Shown here: positions 40,165 to 49,216 of the stretch, in pieces
Layout of the letters: each line of letters opens with the position of its first letter
How positions within the stretch are numbered: the stretch's first letter is position 1
Assembly (NCBI GenBank): GCA_963719645.1
Contig: CAVRCT010000007.1
Location: 496,001-560,000 of the forward strand
Origin: CAVRCT01 sp963719645
GTDB taxonomy: Bacteria; Pseudomonadota; Gammaproteobacteria; DSM-16500
Direction of reading: 5' to 3'
Length of the DNA: 64,000 nt
Program-made: the position numbers and the translations under genes
The notes under the pieces: model-generated
The model's database searches: none
What the model saw: the letters and a program-made list of their open reading frames with translations, nothing else
What the model was told of the DNA's origin: nothing

Positions 40165-43002
40165 TTACTGACATGCTTCGCATGTCGGATCCGTGATTAA
40201 ACAGGCTTTCGGTTCAGTGGATTCTTTCACTGCATTCAATGCACTGTCACTCACGGTCGATCGTTCTGCATTCGTTGCGCCCATGCTACGCAGATAGTAC
40301 GTTGTTTTTAAACCACGAATCCAAGCAAACCGATATAAATTATCCAGCTTTTTACCGGACGGTTCAGCCATGTAAAGGTTTAATGATTGCGCTTGATCAA
40401 TCCATTTTTGTCGACGTGAAGCCGCTTCAATTAACCAATTAGGATCAATTTCAAATGCCGTTGCATAACGTTGTTTTAAATCAGTTGGAATGCGGGTGAT
40501 TTTCATGACACTGCCATTGTAATATTTCAAATCATTGACCATGACGTCATCCCACAGATTTAATTTTTTCAAATCAGCGACGAGGAAAGGATTAATCACG
40601 GTAAATTCACCGGATAAATTCGATTTCACAAACAAGTTTTGATAGGTCGGTTCAATCGATTGTGAAACACCCGTGATATTCGCAATGGTTGCAGTCGGTG
40701 CAATTGCTAACACATTCGAGTTACGCATACCCACTTTCATCACGCGTTGACGTAATGCCGCCCAATCCAATGTTTGACTGCGATCTTGTTCTAAGAATGC
40801 GCCGCGGTTTTTGGCTAAGAGATCAATGGAGTCGATCGGTAAAATGCCTTTGCTCCATAAGGATCCTTCAAACGTGGAATATTTACCGCGTTCTTCTGCC
40901 AATAATGTCGACGCTTCAATGGCGTAATAACTGATGGATTCCATCGAGCGATCAGCAAATTCTACCGCTTCTTTTGACGTGTAAGACATACCCAATTGAT
41001 AGAGTGCATCTTGAAACGCCATGATACCTAATCCAATCGGTCGATGTTTCATGTTGGAATTACGTGCTTGGGGTACGGAGTAATAATTAATGTCAATGAC
41101 ATTGTCCAACATACGAATGGCGGTATGGATGGTTTTGCGTAATTTGGATTGATCTAATCCGTTGTCACCCATGTGTGTTGTTAAATTAACACTGCCTAAA
41201 TTACATACCGCGATTTCATCCTGCGACGTGTTTAAGGTGATTTCAGTGCAAAGATTTGAGCTATGGACGACACCGATGTGTTGTTGTGGTGAACGCAAGT
41301 TGCACGTATCTTTGAAGGTAATCCACGGATGGCCTGTTTCAAATAACATGCTAAGCATTTTGCGCCAGAGAGAGAGTGCAGGCATTTTTTTGAAATTATT
41401 AATTTCACCGCGTGCGGCTTTTTCTTCGTAAGCGACATACGCTTTTTCGAATGCGTCACCGTATAAATCATGCAGATCAGGTACTTCATCGGGTGAGAAT
41501 AATGTCCATTCTTTTTCGTCGTTCACACGCTTCATGAGTAAATCAGGAATCCAATTGGCTGTATTCATGTCATGCGTACGGCGACGTTCGTCACCGGTGT
41601 TCTTGCGCAATTCTAAAAATTCTTCGATGTCTTTGTGCCATGTTTCTAAGTAACCACACACAGCGCCTTTGCGTTTACCGCCTTGATTGACAGCCACAGC
41701 GGTTGCATTGGCTACGCTTAAGAAGGGAACGACACCTAATGATTTACCATTCGTGCCTTTGATGCGTGCACCCATGGCGCGAACATTCGTCCAGTCATTG
41801 CCTAATCCACCGGCATATTTCGATAAGAGCGCATTATCTTTCACTGCAGCAAAAATACCGTCTAAATCATCTGGAACGGTGGTGAGATAGCAGCTAGATA
41901 ATTGTGGACGCAACGTGCCAGAATTAAACAGTGTTGGCGTTGAGCTCATGAAGTCAAAGGAAGATAGCAAATTGTAAAATTCAATGGCGCGATCTTCTTT
42001 ATTTTTTTCATTAATAGAAAGTCCCATGGCGACGCGCATAAAAAAAGCTTGCGGTAATTCAAAGCGAAAGCCATTGCTGTGAATAAAATAACGGTCATAC
42101 AGTGTTTGTAAACCGAGATAGGTGAATTTTAAATCGCGTTCAGGTTTCATCGCAGCGGCAATTTTGGCTAAATCAAATGACTTTAATTTGGGATCTAATA
42201 ATTCAAGTTGAATGCCTCGATCAATGTAGCTTTTTAAGTAAGAATGATAAAGCGAATTCATTTCTTCAAAGCTTGTGCTTTCATTTAAACCCAGAAATCC
42301 TAATGCTTCCATGCGGAGTTCATCTAACAATAAACGGGCAGCCACAAAACTGTAATTGGGTTCTTTTTCGATGAGGACGCGTGCTGACATGATTAATGCT
42401 TTGCTGACTTCCTTCACGGGTACGCGGTCGAATAAGTTGCGCTGGGTTTCTTCAATGATATTGTTTGCAGAGACATCCGCTAAGTCTTTGCAAGCGCTGT
42501 TGACTTGTTTAATTAAGCGATCGACATCTAAGGGGACGACTTTACCATCATTTAATGTGACGTTAAGTTGTTTTGGTTTATTGATTTCTTCATTTGCTTT
42601 GACTTGTTCTAGTTCGCGAACTTTGCGGCGTTCTTCACGGTATAACACATAAGCGCGCGCCACTTTTTGTTCGCCAGCACGCATTAAGGTTAATTCAACG
42701 TGGTCTTGAATTTCTTCAATATGGATTGTTCCGCCAGTGGGTAAGCGGCGTAAATAGGTATCGGTAATGCGTTTAACTAATTTGTTGACGGTTTCGTGAA
42801 TTCGATCAGAATTGGCTGCGGATTCACCTTCCACGGCTAAAAAAGCCTTGGTCATTGCGATGCCGATTTTGGTTGCATCAAAAGCAGCCAGGGCGCCTTC
42901 ACGGCGAATAACTTTCAAGTGACCGGGTGCCGTTAATGCGATGTCGACATTGAAAGGCTTGATAGCGGCCGATGTGCGTGTTGTGACTGTTTCCATTTCC
43001 AT
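40165..43002 (-). CDS. nrdA: Ribonucleotide reductase class I large subunit
   Basis: A 945-residue catalytic subunit that reduces ribonucleoside diphosphates. ATG 43002 is chosen because GGAGGAG lies 5 bp upstream. Two ATP-cone domains occupy the N-terminus (about 35-150 and 160-250); the barrel holds the redox cysteine in LSSCYLTT, the thiyl-radical cysteine in SNLCTEI and its partner in AVCNLGSVNL, and the C-terminus has the shuttle CEAC. A duplicated ATP cone gives finer dATP control and is found in Chlamydia and Pseudomonas relatives. Upstream are two NrdR-like boxes. Confidence 0.95.
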   Translation of the reverse strand: MEMETVTTRTSAAIKPFNVDIALTAPGHLKVIRREGALAAFDATKIGIAMTKAFLAVEGESAANSDRIHETVNKLVKRITDTYLRRLPTGGTIHIEEIQDHVELTLMRAGEQKVARAYVLYREERRKVRELEQVKANEEINKPKQLNVTLNDGKVVPLDVDRLIKQVNSACKDLADVSANNIIEETQRNLFDRVPVKEVSKALIMSARVLIEKEPNYSFVAARLLLDELRMEALGFLGLNESTSFEEMNSLYHSYLKSYIDRGIQLELLDPKLKSFDLAKIAAAMKPERDLKFTYLGLQTLYDRYFIHSNGFRFELPQAFFMRVAMGLSINEKNKEDRAIEFYNLLSSFDFMSSTPTLFNSGTLRPQLSSCYLTTVPDDLDGIFAAVKDNALLSKYAGGLGNDWTNVRAMGARIKGTNGKSLGVVPFLSVANATAVAVNQGGKRKGAVCGYLETWHKDIEEFLELRKNTGDERRRTHDMNTANWIPDLLMKRVNDEKEWTLFSPDEVPDLHDLYGDAFEKAYVAYEEKAARGEINNFKKMPALSLWRKMLSMLFETGHPWITFKDTCNLRSPQQHIGVVHSSNLCTEITLNTSQDEIAVCNLGSVNLTTHMGDNGLDQSKLRKTIHTAIRMLDNVIDINYYSVPQARNSNMKHRPIGLGIMAFQDALYQLGMSYTSKEAVEFADRSMESISYYAIEASTLLAEERGKYSTFEGSLWSKGILPIDSIDLLAKNRGAFLEQDRSQTLDWAALRQRVMKVGMRNSNVLAIAPTATIANITGVSQSIEPTYQNLFVKSNLSGEFTVINPFLVADLKKLNLWDDVMVNDLKYYNGSVMKITRIPTDLKQRYATAFEIDPNWLIEAASRRQKWIDQAQSLNLYMAEPSGKKLDNLYRFAWIRGLKTTYYLRSMGATNAERSTVSDSALNAVKESTEPKACLITDPTCEACQ

Positions 43003-43085
43003 AAGCTCCTCCAGAGCGCTACTATTTAGATTCGATATAAAAGTTGTACACAGGTACAATATTATGTGCGACATTTCGCACAAAA

Positions 43086-43133
43086 ATACAATATATAGGA
43101 TGCTGTTCTATTGTGTTATACAAGATAGTGTAT
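43086..43133 (-). promoter_or_regulatory. Two tandem NrdR boxes upstream of nrdA
   Basis: ATACAATATATAGGAT (43086-43101) matches the 16-bp NrdR consensus ACACWATATATWGTGT at 13 positions, and ATACAAGATAGTGTAT (43118-43133) at 12. Their centres are 32 bp apart, about three helical turns, as known for NrdR sites upstream of nrd operons. An nrdR gene is not in the window. Confidence 0.65.
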
Positions 43134-43301
43134 ATTTGCGATTCGCGCAATAGAATAAGATGTGGGTGAGCTGTGGATAACTTGTGGAAAATAAAAAATG
43201 TTTTGAGAGGGGTCTATTTAGCTCAATAAACTTTTGGTGGTTCATCTCTCTGTTTTCAGGCAAAATTCAGGCTCATTATTTTAGCTGACCTAAGGAATGA
43301 T

Positions 43302-44060
43302 ATGCGCTTAGATCAATCTCAAGCTCCCGATAAACGAACACGGGGCATTTATTTATTACCAAACATATTAACCACAGCGGCTTTATTTGCTGGTTTTTAT
43401 GCCATTATTGCCGCGATGAATAGCCATTTTGAAATAGCCGCCATCGCTGTGTTTGTGGCAATGGTAGCCGATGGTTTAGATGGGCGGGTGGCTCGTATGA
43501 CGAATACCCAGACGGCGTTTGGGGCAGAGTACGATAGTTTATCGGATATGGTGGGGTTTGCGATTGCGCCCTCATTATTAGTCTATAAATGGTGCTTAGT
43601 CGATTTAGGTAAATTAGGTTGGTTAGTGGCTTTTGTTTACACGGCGGCAACGGCGTTGCGGTTGGCTCGTTTCAATACGCAAGCGGTCGATACAGACAAG
43701 CGTTATTTTCAAGGGTTGCCTTGTCCTTCTGCTGCAGCGGTTGTTGCGAGCATGGTCTGGTTAGGCGAATCGTATCATTTATCCGGCTTGTTGGTCGCGA
43801 TTCCGGCGGCGTTGCTCACTTTCTTTGTGGCTATTTTAATGGTGAGCCGTATTCGTTATTACAGTTTTAAACAAGTCGATTTCAAAGGCAAAGTACCCTT
43901 TTTTGTGGTTGTTATTTTGGTGCTCGGACTCGCCGCTGTTGCGTTTGATCCAGAGCAAATGTTGTTTTCGATTTTTTTATTGTTTGCGTTATCTGGTCCG
44001 GCCATGACCTTATGGCAAATTCGAAAAATGCGCAAACAGCGAAAAAAATATCCCCATTAA
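43302..44060 (+). CDS. pssA: CDP-diacylglycerol--serine O-phosphatidyltransferase
   Basis: A 252-residue inner-membrane enzyme that makes phosphatidylserine, the precursor of phosphatidylethanolamine. It has the CDP-alcohol phosphotransferase motif D-G-x2-A-R-x8-G-x3-D-x3-D in DGLDGRVARMTNTQTAFGAE followed by YDSLSD, and 7-8 transmembrane helices. This is the Bacillus-like membrane PssA, typical of Legionellales, not the E. coli peripheral type. Cytosine-rich basic tail (MRKQRKKYPH). The ABC exporter gene begins 21 bp later. Confidence 0.93.
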   Translation: MRLDQSQAPDKRTRGIYLLPNILTTAALFAGFYAIIAAMNSHFEIAAIAVFVAMVADGLDGRVARMTNTQTAFGAEYDSLSDMVGFAIAPSLLVYKWCLVDLGKLGWLVAFVYTAATALRLARFNTQAVDTDKRYFQGLPCPSAAAVVASMVWLGESYHLSGLLVAIPAALLTFFVAILMVSRIRYYSFKQVDFKGKVPFFVVVILVLGLAAVAFDPEQMLFSIFLLFALSGPAMTLWQIRKMRKQRKKYPH

Positions 44061-44081
44061 AGTAGAGAAGAGGTTGCAACA

Positions 44082-45914
44082 TTGGAAAAATCGAAAGGCA
44101 TTGGGCATATTATTCGCTCGGTCATGGGTTTGATCGATAAAAAAGATCGCTGGAAAATAACGCTACTGTTAATTTTAATGAGTTTCACAGCCGTCTTTAA
44201 TGCAGTGGGTATCACGATGATTGTGCCATTTATTGTCGTTGCCACGACACCACAAATCATTTTTGAAAATCCTAAGCTAGCCTTGGTATATCATTTTTTT
44301 CATTTTGCAGGTATCCATCAATTCTTAATCATGCTGGGTGTTGTAGCGATGGTATTGCTTGTGATCGGTAACTTGCTCAATGTCTATGTTATCTGGCAAT
44401 CTGCACGCGTTTCATATGGATTAAAATATAAATGGCTTAATTCATTGTTCACAGCGTATTTGTCGCAGCCCTATCTCTTCTTCCTATCCAATAGCACATC
44501 GGAACTCAGCAAAAATTTATTACATACCGTTGGCCGTTTGACAGAGACAGTGATTATTCAGCTGTTTGATTTTTTTGCGAAGAGTATGTCAATTGTTGCA
44601 ATTTTGCTAGTGTTGGTGATTGTGAATCCAGCGCCTGCGATGGCGATTATGTTAGGTGTCGGAATTATTTATTTTCTGATTTTTAGTTGGATTAAAAATT
44701 TATTGCGCAAAACCAATCAACATCTCAAAGAATCGGCTAAGCAAACGTTCAAAGTGGTTGAGGAAACATTTGACTCGATCAAAGAAGTTAAGCTCTATCA
44801 AAAAGAAAATATTTTTTTACAATCGTTTGAATTACCCATTCGCAAAGAAAAACATTGTATGGCGTTATCACTAGGCTTGGCGCCCTTGCCGCGTTATTTA
44901 TTAGAGATTGTTGCTTTTGGCAGCGTGTTGTTGCTGGTGCTTTACTTGCTGATATCGAATCATAATTTATCAGGGTTGTTGCCCATTATTGGTTTTTTTG
45001 TCGTAGCCCTTTATCGGGTGATGCCATTAACTCAAAATGTTTTTTCAAATTTAACGATTGTTTCAAGTAATGCTTATACCGTGGAAGAAATTTTGCAGGA
45101 ATATCAAAAATTGCAAATTAAAGAGAATCCACCGCAGATAGCCGATTTTACTCAGATGCAGCATCAGATTTCGCAGCTAGAGAAGTTAGAACTGCGTGCT
45201 ATTGATTTCACGTATCCCGGTGCTAACCGCAAGGCGGTTGCTCATCTAACGCTCAGCATCACGGCAGGACACATTATTGGTTTTGCAGGCCCTTCTGGCG
45301 CAGGTAAAACAACAGCCATTGATATTATTTTGGGATTATTGCAACCCGATCAAGGACATTTATATGTAAATGGATTATGTATAGATAATCGAGAGACATT
45401 ACATAGTTGGCAAAAATTGTTAGGCTACGTGCCGCAGTCAATTATCTTGACTAATAATAGTATTGCGCAAAATATTGCATTTGGTGTGCTGCCAGAAAAA
45501 ATGGATATGGCAAAAGTGATGAAAGCAGCACAATTTGCACAATTAAATACATTTGTCGATTCTTTGCCAGACGGTTACGCAACGCACGTAGGGGATAGAG
45601 GCATTCGGTTAAGTGGTGGTCAACGACAGCGTATTGGCATTGCGCGCGCACTTTATCAAGAACCGGCTGTGCTTATTTTTGATGAGGCGACAAATGCATT
45701 GGATGGCTTAACTGAAATGGAAATTATGCAAAGCATTCATGCGCTGGCACGTAAAAAGACAATTATTATTATTGCACATCGATTACAAACAATTCGCGCG
45801 TGTGATCGTGTTTATTACATTGATCAAGGCACATTAGCGGCTGAAGGTAGCTATGACGAATTGATTGAACGACATGCCGGTTTTAAAAAAATGGTACAAA
45901 TTTCAGAAAACTGA
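44082..45914 (+). CDS. ABC exporter, fused membrane and ATPase domains
   Basis: A 610-residue half-transporter of the MsbA/PglK type. The start is TTG 44082 after GAAGAGG; an ATG 14 codons further in is possible. Six transmembrane helices lie in residues 25-320. The ATPase domain has Walker A GPSGAGKTTAID at about residue 405, signature LSGGQRQRIGIARAL and Walker B VLIFDEATNALD. PglK-like flippases move lipid-linked sugars; the substrate here is unknown. Adjacent pssA makes a lipid role plausible (inference). Confidence 0.88.
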   Translation: MEKSKGIGHIIRSVMGLIDKKDRWKITLLLILMSFTAVFNAVGITMIVPFIVVATTPQIIFENPKLALVYHFFHFAGIHQFLIMLGVVAMVLLVIGNLLNVYVIWQSARVSYGLKYKWLNSLFTAYLSQPYLFFLSNSTSELSKNLLHTVGRLTETVIIQLFDFFAKSMSIVAILLVLVIVNPAPAMAIMLGVGIIYFLIFSWIKNLLRKTNQHLKESAKQTFKVVEETFDSIKEVKLYQKENIFLQSFELPIRKEKHCMALSLGLAPLPRYLLEIVAFGSVLLLVLYLLISNHNLSGLLPIIGFFVVALYRVMPLTQNVFSNLTIVSSNAYTVEEILQEYQKLQIKENPPQIADFTQMQHQISQLEKLELRAIDFTYPGANRKAVAHLTLSITAGHIIGFAGPSGAGKTTAIDIILGLLQPDQGHLYVNGLCIDNRETLHSWQKLLGYVPQSIILTNNSIAQNIAFGVLPEKMDMAKVMKAAQFAQLNTFVDSLPDGYATHVGDRGIRLSGGQRQRIGIARALYQEPAVLIFDEATNALDGLTEMEIMQSIHALARKKTIIIIAHRLQTIRACDRVYYIDQGTLAAEGSYDELIERHAGFKKMVQISEN

Positions 45915-46359
45915 GAATGATGTTAGGGGATACCCCTAAGCAGTAGTGCGTTTATTCCTAATTTTTAATAGACAAAATTCATGAGAGAATTTCTCCCAAG
46001 TGCAGCACTTGAAATTTTAGAATAAATGTTTGAAAAATAATTCTTAATGTTATATATTGATGATGTTTTTTAGATGGAATGAAACAATAATATTTTAAAA
46101 CTTTTGTTGTTGGTCTCGCTTGATATTGGAAAGTAAGATGCAATTTATCTACGATCTTTAGCAAGCCAACGTGGGAAAATCAGCAAGTTTAGTTGAAAGT
46201 TGAAGTAAATGCTGAAAGTATCTATCATCCTATCCGGACGATACGATGGAGTTGAGTGATACAGTTATTTTGTTGTAGAAGTAGAAAATAGTTTCGTGTT
46301 ACGTTTTTATGTGTTAGAACTATCTTGGGCCTAATTTAGTTTAATTGGAGAATATCATA
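45915..46359. other. AT-rich leader of the outer-membrane protein gene
   Basis: About 445 bp with no convincing gene. TTAGGGGATACCCCTAA at about 45927 is a short palindrome after the ABC gene and might act as a weak terminator. The remaining AT-rich sequence probably holds the promoter and a long untranslated leader or small RNA of the porin-like gene that follows; I cannot place a promoter with confidence. Confidence 0.4.
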
Positions 46360-46980
46360 ATGTTTAGGAAATTAATTATTGCAAGTGCGGTCTTAGCAGT
46401 CAGTTCAAATGTTGCTTTTGCTAGCGCAAACTACAAAGAAGCTGGCTACAAAGAAGAACAACCCTGTCCTACGTTTGTTTACACAACGGGTCCTTACATC
46501 GGTTTGAGCGTTGGTGATATCATTAATACCGCCAGCAACAATACCTATGGCCCAACAAACTTCACGGGTTACACAGGTGTTCTTTCTGCTGGTTGGGGCG
46601 CTTTATGGGGTCAATTCTATCTGGCTGGTGAAATTTTTGGCCAATTAGATGGCAACATCACAACCTCAAAAGACGAAGATACGAACACAGTTAGTCCAAG
46701 AACGACAAGCAGCTATGGTATCAGTATCTTACCAGGCTATTTGATCTCTTCAAATTTCTTGGGTTACGTACGTGGTTCCGTATTACGCAGCCATTTCAGT
46801 GAGACAGCAAGTTCAACCAATAATACCGGTTGGCAGCTTGGCTTAGGCGTGCAAACAAACTTAGTTCAAAACTGGGATTTACGTGCTGAATACGATTACA
46901 CACGTTACACCTCAGTTTCCAACATTGGTAATGTGAACTCTAACCAATTCTTAGTTGGTTTAGTCTACAAGTTTGTGTAA
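46360..46980 (+). CDS. Outer-membrane beta-barrel protein
   Basis: A 206-residue protein starting at ATG 46360, 9 bp after TTGGAG. It has a Sec signal peptide (MFRKLIIASAVLAVSSNVAF, cut near ASA) and alternating aromatic strands ending in a C-terminal phenylalanine-valine strand (SNQFLVGLVYKFV), the usual signal for BAM insertion. The pattern is the eight-stranded OmpA/OmpW-like or Legionella-type porin family barrel (GYLISSNFLGYVRGSVLRSH; NWDLRAEYDYTRYTS). Function could be adhesion or small-solute leakage; no specific match is recognised. A strong terminator follows. Confidence 0.85.
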   Translation: MFRKLIIASAVLAVSSNVAFASANYKEAGYKEEQPCPTFVYTTGPYIGLSVGDIINTASNNTYGPTNFTGYTGVLSAGWGALWGQFYLAGEIFGQLDGNITTSKDEDTNTVSPRTTSSYGISILPGYLISSNFLGYVRGSVLRSHFSETASSTNNTGWQLGLGVQTNLVQNWDLRAEYDYTRYTSVSNIGNVNSNQFLVGLVYKFV

Positions 46981-47005
46981 ATAAAATAAGCCACCTAGGC
47001 TTAAT

Positions 47006-47043
47006 AAATGGGTTGATGTTTTTAACATCAACCCATTTTTTTT
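47006..47043 (+). terminator. Rho-independent terminator of the outer-membrane protein gene
   Basis: AATGGGTTGATG and CATCAACCCATT form a perfect 12-bp stem around TTTTTAA, followed by eight or more Ts. Confidence 0.95.
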
Positions 47044-47120
47044 TGAAATTCATTTTTCTTTAAGCCGCGAATGTTTTTGTTGCAGAAAATACTTGGCGAT
47101 GACTTTGCTGGATTAATTTT

Positions 47121-47605
47121 TTATACAAATCCCCCTTATTACCCCTTTTTCAAAGGACGTTGTTGCGTAATTCCGAGTCCGTTGTCTATCAATTGCGAGA
47201 GCTGCTTAAGACAAGGGCTGTCATCCTGAGCGCTTTTCGTTCCGAAGGATCTCCCTATATAGTAGAGAGATACTTAAGAAAGATCTTTAGCTAAACATCA
47301 GAAATTTGCGGGAGATCCTTCGGAGCGAAAAGCGCTCAGGATGACAGCCCTTGTCTTAAACAGCTCTGTGTTTTAACAGCGAAAGTTGCTTAGAAGGTCT
47401 CCCCCTTTGAAAAGGCGTTGTTGCGTAATTCACGCACCGTCATTGCGAGGAGTGTTTTTTGCGACGAAGCAATCCAGTTTTAGATTTAAGTATCAAAAAC
47501 TGGATTGCTTCGTCGCAAAAAACACTCCTCGCAATGACGGAAGTGGGAATTACGCAACAACGCCCTTTGAAAAAGGGGGAGCAAGGGGGATTTGTATAAA
47601 AAGAA
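47121..47605. repeat. Nested repeats: E-family arms enclosing A- and H-family hairpins
   Basis: ATACAAATCCCCCTTATTAC (47128) and the inverse GCAAGGGGGATTTGTATA (to 47600) are the outer E arms. Inside are an A-family hairpin (47206-47359) with flanking AAGACAAGGGCTG arms and an H-family hairpin (47418-47560; arms CGTCATTGCGAGGAGTGTTT...GCAATCCAG). Another E fragment, CCCCCTTTGAAAAGGCGTTG, lies between. Frames seen here are repeat artefacts. Confidence 0.85.
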
Positions 47606-47678
47606 GAAGTTCTTATTCGATGTTACCTTACCCATCTTTTTTCGGGAGTTGGCGCACTCAAGATGCAGCTTTTTTTAT

Positions 47679-49058
47679 TCAACACTCCGGAATATTAGCC
47701 GCCAATCCACCCAGCGATGTTTCTTTATAAATAGACATCATGTCTTTACCCGTTTGCTTCATCGTAGCAATTACCTTATCTAACGAAACAAAATGCTCAC
47801 CGTCGCCCAGTAATGCTAATCGCGCAGCATTTGCTGCTTTCACAGCGCCCATGGCATTCCGTTCAATGCAGGGAATTTGTACCAACCCTGCAATGGGATC
47901 ACACGTCATACCTAAATGATGTTCCATCGCAATTTCTGCGGCATTTTCAATTTGGTGAATGGTTCCGCCCAGTACTGCCGTTAATGCACCGGCAGCCATG
48001 GAGCAGGCAACGCCAACTTCACCTTGGCAACCAACTTCAGCGCCAGAAATTGATGCGCCTCGTTTATAAAGAATTGCAATTGCACCGGCTGTCAGCAAAA
48101 ATTCAATAATATCTTCTTCTTTTGCAGAGGGATAAAAATCTAAATAATAATGCAACACAGCAGGAATCACGCCAGCAGCGCCATTCGTCGGAGCTGTGAC
48201 CACCCGGCTGCCCGCCGCATTTTCTTCATTCACTGCAATGGCATATAAATTTAACCAGGCCATGCTGTCTGTTAATTCATGAGAAGCAGGACGACCTTTT
48301 TGCAGTAATTTTTGCATTAATTCAGGCGCGCGTCGTTTGATGTTCAAGCTGCCTGGTAATCTACCGGGTGTTTGGCATCCTTTGTTAATACATTCGCGCA
48401 TCACCTGTGAAATTTTCAGAACGCGTTCAATGACTTCATTTTTAGAACGCATGCTGGACTCATTTGCCAGCATAACATCGGCAATCCGCATGTTATTTTT
48501 TTCACAGTGAGAGAGTAATTCTTTTGTTGTTGCAAAAGGAAATGGAACAATATGGTCTTGCCCCGTCGTATTTTGATCGGCTTGTTCTTGCGTCACAATA
48601 AATCCACCGCCTATTGAATAATAAATTTCAGAATGCAGCGGGGTGTTTGATGCATCATAAGCACTAAACCGCATAGCATTCGTATGTGACGGCAGTGAAT
48701 CTTTAAAGTTAAATTCTAAATCGTGATTGTACTGAAAAGAAATGATGTGTTGACTGAGCAAATTGAGCTTGCCACTCGTGATGATTTCTTGGCCTCGTGG
48801 TTGAATCAGATCAGGATTGACCGTGTCGGGTAAATTACCTTCAAGACCGGCGAGGATTGCGAGATCTGTACCATGACCCTTCCCCGTGAAAGCGAGCGAA
48901 CCAAATAATTCAATTTTGATAGCAGTCACTTTTTTCAATTGTTGTTCTGCCAAGGTAACAACAAAATCATGCGCTGCTTTCATGGGGCCTACTGTATGTG
49001 AACTAGAGGGGCCAATACCAATTGAAAATAGGTTAAAAATGCTAATTGTCATACTCAA
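47679..49058 (-). CDS. sdaA: L-serine dehydratase (single chain, iron-sulfur)
   Basis: A 459-residue enzyme that splits L-serine to pyruvate and ammonia. The beta domain (residues 5-150) shows SIFNLFSIGIGPSSSHTVGP at the N-terminus and the alpha domain has the 4Fe-4S cysteines in GCQGEVGVACSMAAG and CDPIAGLVQIPCIERN. Oxygen-labile, cytoplasmic. Pyruvate from serine is a main fuel in Legionella-like intracellular bacteria, which fits the absence of serC at the gyrA locus in this window (inference). Monocistronic by spacing. Confidence 0.95.
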   Translation of the reverse strand: MSMTISIFNLFSIGIGPSSSHTVGPMKAAHDFVVTLAEQQLKKVTAIKIELFGSLAFTGKGHGTDLAILAGLEGNLPDTVNPDLIQPRGQEIITSGKLNLLSQHIISFQYNHDLEFNFKDSLPSHTNAMRFSAYDASNTPLHSEIYYSIGGGFIVTQEQADQNTTGQDHIVPFPFATTKELLSHCEKNNMRIADVMLANESSMRSKNEVIERVLKISQVMRECINKGCQTPGRLPGSLNIKRRAPELMQKLLQKGRPASHELTDSMAWLNLYAIAVNEENAAGSRVVTAPTNGAAGVIPAVLHYYLDFYPSAKEEDIIEFLLTAGAIAILYKRGASISGAEVGCQGEVGVACSMAAGALTAVLGGTIHQIENAAEIAMEHHLGMTCDPIAGLVQIPCIERNAMGAVKAANAARLALLGDGEHFVSLDKVIATMKQTGKDMMSIYKETSLGGLAANIPEC

Positions 49059-49216
49059 TCCATAAAATGATATTTAATTCATTCTAACGGATTTTCTCAT
49101 TAATTCTAGGGAATCTTTATCAATTGGGCGTCAAAATACGAAATTCGCATTTTGAAGTATAGTGGGTATTTATGCTAAAATGATTCAACTTTTTTGCCTG
49201 AACTCAAGAGATCAAC

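Noticed and set aside
47386..47730. A 114-residue plus-strand frame
   Set aside because: It runs through nested E and H repeats and into the 3' end of sdaA on the other strand; composition is that of repeats.
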